Part shown: positions 6,077-7,494 of the stretch, piece by piece
Layout of the letters: every line of letters starts with the position of its first letter
How positions within the stretch are numbered: the first letter of the stretch is position 1
NCBI GenBank assembly: GCA_023422005.1
Contig: JAEZSC010000059.1
Coordinates: 1 to 7,494, forward strand
DNA length: 7,494 bases
Origin: Bacillota bacterium
GTDB taxonomy: Bacteria > Bacillota > Clostridia > Christensenellales > UMGS416
Reading direction: 5' to 3'
The notes under the pieces: generated by a model
Seen by the model: the letters and a program-made list of their open reading frames with translations, nothing else
Database searches by the model: none
What the model was told of the DNA's origin: nothing
Position numbers and translations under genes: made by a program

Positions 6077-6708
6077 GCAAGGGGTTATTCATCACCTTTG
6101 AGGGCTCCGACGGTTCGGGCAAGAGCACCCACATCCGTTTGCTAAGCGAGAAATTGCGCGCCATGGGCCACACTGTGCTGGTGACCCGGGAGCCCGGCGG
6201 CTGTACCATCAGCGAGAAGATCCGCGAGTTGGTGCTGGACCGCGAGTATACGGAGATGACCCCCGTTGCAGAAGCGCTGCTTTATGCCGCTGCGAGAGCC
6301 CAGCATGTGGCGCAGGTGATCCGCCCGGCCTTGGAGCGCGGAGAGATCGTGATCTCCGACCGTTATCTGGATTCCAGCATCGCCTATCAGGGCTATGGCC
6401 GGGAACTTGGCGAAGACCTGGTGCGCACCATCAACGCGCCGGCCATCGGCGGCCTCATGCCGGACATCACTTTTTTCATGGCGGTCAACGTGCGCGCCGC
6501 CCAGGGGCGCATCGCCGATCGTGATCTGGACCGGCTGGAACTGGCGGGCCTAAATTTCCACGAGCGCGTGGGGGCGGCCTTTGAGCGGCTGGCCCAACAG
6601 AGCGATGGGCGCATGGTGACCATCGAAACCTCCACCGATCCCAAGCCCGTCGTCCACGACAGGATCATGCAAATTATCGCCGATTCGGGGTTGCTGCCGC
6701 GGGAATAG
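6073..6708 (+). CDS. tmk: Thymidylate kinase (dTMP kinase)
   Basis: This enzyme phosphorylates dTMP to dTDP with ATP and is required for dTTP supply to DNA replication. The protein has 211 residues, normal for the family. Seen: P-loop GSDGSGKST (11-19), TREPGG (38-43) contacting dTMP, SDRYLDSSIAYQG (95-107) containing the DR(Y/H) motif, and the arginine-bearing lid segment RIADRDLDRLE (146-156). Position 44, after REPGG, is Cys where Thr is common. The ATG overlaps the HAD stop, and GGAGG at 6064-6068 is only 4 bases upstream, so translation is probably coupled. In Bacillus tmk is followed by yaaQ (darA), yaaR and holB; here an unrelated purine gene follows after about 150 bases, so synteny breaks after tmk. 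Confidence 0.97.
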   Translation: MSKGLFITFEGSDGSGKSTHIRLLSEKLRAMGHTVLVTREPGGCTISEKIRELVLDREYTEMTPVAEALLYAAARAQHVAQVIRPALERGEIVISDRYLDSSIAYQGYGRELGEDLVRTINAPAIGGLMPDITFFMAVNVRAAQGRIADRDLDRLELAGLNFHERVGAAFERLAQQSDGRMVTIETSTDPKPVVHDRIMQIIADSGLLPRE

Positions 6709-6750
6709 AGGATGAAAGCGGCGTTTGCCGCAGCATCGCCGCGCCAAGCA

Positions 6751-6794
6751 TAAACACAACAATGATTGCGGTAAATTAAAAAATGTTCGGATTT
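6751..6794 (+). promoter_or_regulatory. PurBox pair, candidate PurR operator for xpt
   Basis: AATGTTCGGATTT (6782-6794) is, on the minus strand, a perfect match to the Bacillus PurBox AWWWCCGAACWWT. A weaker box in the opposite orientation, TAAACACAACAAT (6751-6763), matches 10 of 13 positions and lies 18 bases upstream. PurR operators in Bacillus typically carry two inverted boxes 16-17 bases apart. The strong box ends 4 bases before the predicted -35 element, suitable for repression, and the gene downstream is a purine salvage gene. No purR gene is in the window. Confidence 0.68.
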
Positions 6795-6798
6795 ACAC

Positions 6799-6827
6799 TT
6801 GCTTTTTGATGGTTCAGCTTGTAGAAT
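6799..6827 (+). promoter_or_regulatory. Sigma-A-like promoter of xpt
   Basis: TTGCTT (6799-6804) and TAGAAT (6822-6827) are 17 bases apart. Transcription would start near 6834, giving a leader of about 27 bases that holds the ribosome binding site. This leaves no room for the purine riboswitch that precedes xpt in Bacillus subtilis. Confidence 0.6.
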
Positions 6828-6860
6828 ATTCACGTATTTCGGGTATGGAGGTCACATCAC

Positions 6861-7433
6861 GTGGAATTGTTGAAGGAGCGGATCATGCGCGAGGGCAAGG
6901 TGTTGCCCGGCGGCGTCATTAAGGTGGGCTCCTTTCTCAACCACATGATCGACACCCAACTGGCCGCCGAGATCGGCCGCGAGTTCGCCCGTATTTTCGG
7001 TTCCGACGGCATCACCAAGATACTGACCATCGAGGCCAGCGGCATTGCCTATGCGGTGCTTACCGGAGTGGAGCTGGGCGTGCCCGTGGTCTTCGCCAAG
7101 AAGGCTGTCGGCCGCAACACCAGCGGCGACAACGCCTTTTGCTGCTGTGTGCATTCCTTCACCAAGGATGTCGATGCGACCGTATCGGTCGGCTGCGACT
7201 ATCTGAAGCCCGATGACCGCGTGCTGATCATTGACGACTTCCTGGCCATGGGCGAAGCCGTTTTTGGCCTGGCCGATCTGGTTCGTCAAAGCGGCGCCAC
7301 GCTGGTGGGCGCCGGCATACTGATCGAGAAGGCCTTTCAGGCCGGTGGTACGCGCCTGCGTGAAGCAGGCATCCGTGTGGAATCCTTGGCGCGCATCTCG
7401 TCCACCGAGGGCGGCGTCATTGCATTTTCGTAA
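6861..7433 (+). CDS. xpt: Xanthine phosphoribosyltransferase
   Basis: This purine salvage enzyme makes XMP from xanthine and PRPP. The 190 residues align closely from memory with Bacillus Xpt (194 residues): KVGSFLNHMID (21-31), DGITKILTIEASGIA (49-63), GVPVVFAKK (73-81), the PRPP-binding loop VLIIDDFLAMGEA (121-133), and the C-terminal IEKAFQ (155-160) and RVESLARI (172-179). Three successive cysteines (94-96) stand where Bacillus has TAS. The start is the GTG at 6861, with GGAGGT (6847-6852) 8 bases upstream. The gene has its own promoter and a PurBox-like operator, and it is followed after 22 bases by another gene on the same strand, probably co-transcribed and perhaps a transport component. 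Confidence 0.95.
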   Translation: MELLKERIMREGKVLPGGVIKVGSFLNHMIDTQLAAEIGREFARIFGSDGITKILTIEASGIAYAVLTGVELGVPVVFAKKAVGRNTSGDNAFCCCVHSFTKDVDATVSVGCDYLKPDDRVLIIDDFLAMGEAVFGLADLVRQSGATLVGAGILIEKAFQAGGTRLREAGIRVESLARISSTEGGVIAFS

Positions 7434-7455
7434 ATCAATGGAGGAGGAGACACCA

Positions 7456-7494
7456 ATGAAAATGAGAAAGACCCTTGCCATTGTGTCCGCCGTC
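7456..7494 (+). CDS. Start of an exported-protein gene (cut by window end)
   Basis: Only 13 codons are present, reading MKMRKTLAIVSAV. A short basic stretch followed by a hydrophobic run looks like the beginning of a signal peptide or lipoprotein signal. The purine-rich GGAGGAGGAG ends about 6 bases before this ATG. An in-frame ATG at 7438 would place that site inside the gene, so 7456 is preferred. Closeness to xpt makes a purine-nucleoside ABC transporter binding protein possible, but nothing here proves it. Confidence 0.6.
   Translation, partial: MKMRKTLAIVSAV

Noticed and set aside
6718..6731. Small GCGGC/GCCGC hairpin after tmk as a terminator
   Set aside because: The stem is only 5 bp and no T tract follows, so intrinsic termination is not supported.
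6709..6860. Purine riboswitch before xpt
   Set aside because: None of the conserved junction or loop segments of the purine aptamer is seen, and the predicted leader is too short to hold one.

Overview
This window most likely comes from a GC-rich, spore-forming member of the Clostridia (Firmicutes). Four things point there: a T-box leader in front of a prolyl-tRNA synthetase, strong AGGAGG ribosome binding sites with TTG and GTG starts, a small zinc-ribbon protein that looks like the sigma-G inhibitor Gin (CsfB) just upstream of a YaaO-like decarboxylase and tmk (the order csfB...yaaO-tmk is known from Bacillus), and a PurBox-like PurR operator in front of xpt. The genus cannot be told from the sequence alone.

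Region 1 (1-1770, GC-rich, plus strand): a nearly complete proline T-box riboswitch (specifier candidate CCT, T-box motif, antiterminator and competing terminator) controls proS, a complete archaeal/eukaryal-type ProRS with a C-terminal four-Cys zinc site. A strong 15-bp hairpin ends the unit.

Region 2 (about 1855-3620, clearly AT-richer, minus strand): a small inverted islet read from its own consensus-like promoter (TTGTTT-17-TATAAT, 3619-3591). In order of transcription it holds a GNAT acetyltransferase gene broken near its 5' end by two compensating single-base frameshifts, an intact DUF4275-like gene, and a third unrecognised gene broken by a frameshift in an A6 run and perhaps by a nonsense codon. 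Its composition, orientation and decay suggest acquired DNA that is being lost, although homopolymer sequencing errors could explain part of the damage. It converges on proS.

Region 3 (about 3670-6708, GC-rich, plus strand): a vegetative-type promoter and a sigma-F/G-like promoter lie in tandem before gin. Then follow an Orn/Lys/Arg decarboxylase-family gene (TTG start), a HAD phosphatase and tmk, closely spaced or overlapping, which suggests one operon linking a sporulation regulator to nucleotide and housekeeping genes.

Region 4 (6750-7494): a separate unit with a PurBox pair, a sigma-A-like promoter, xpt (xanthine phosphoribosyltransferase, purine salvage), and the first 13 codons of a gene whose product begins like a secreted or lipoprotein precursor.

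I see no transposase, CRISPR array, tRNA or rRNA gene, or convincing new multi-gene system. The points most worth checking are the decayed islet, the sporulation promoter before gin and the PurR operator before xpt.
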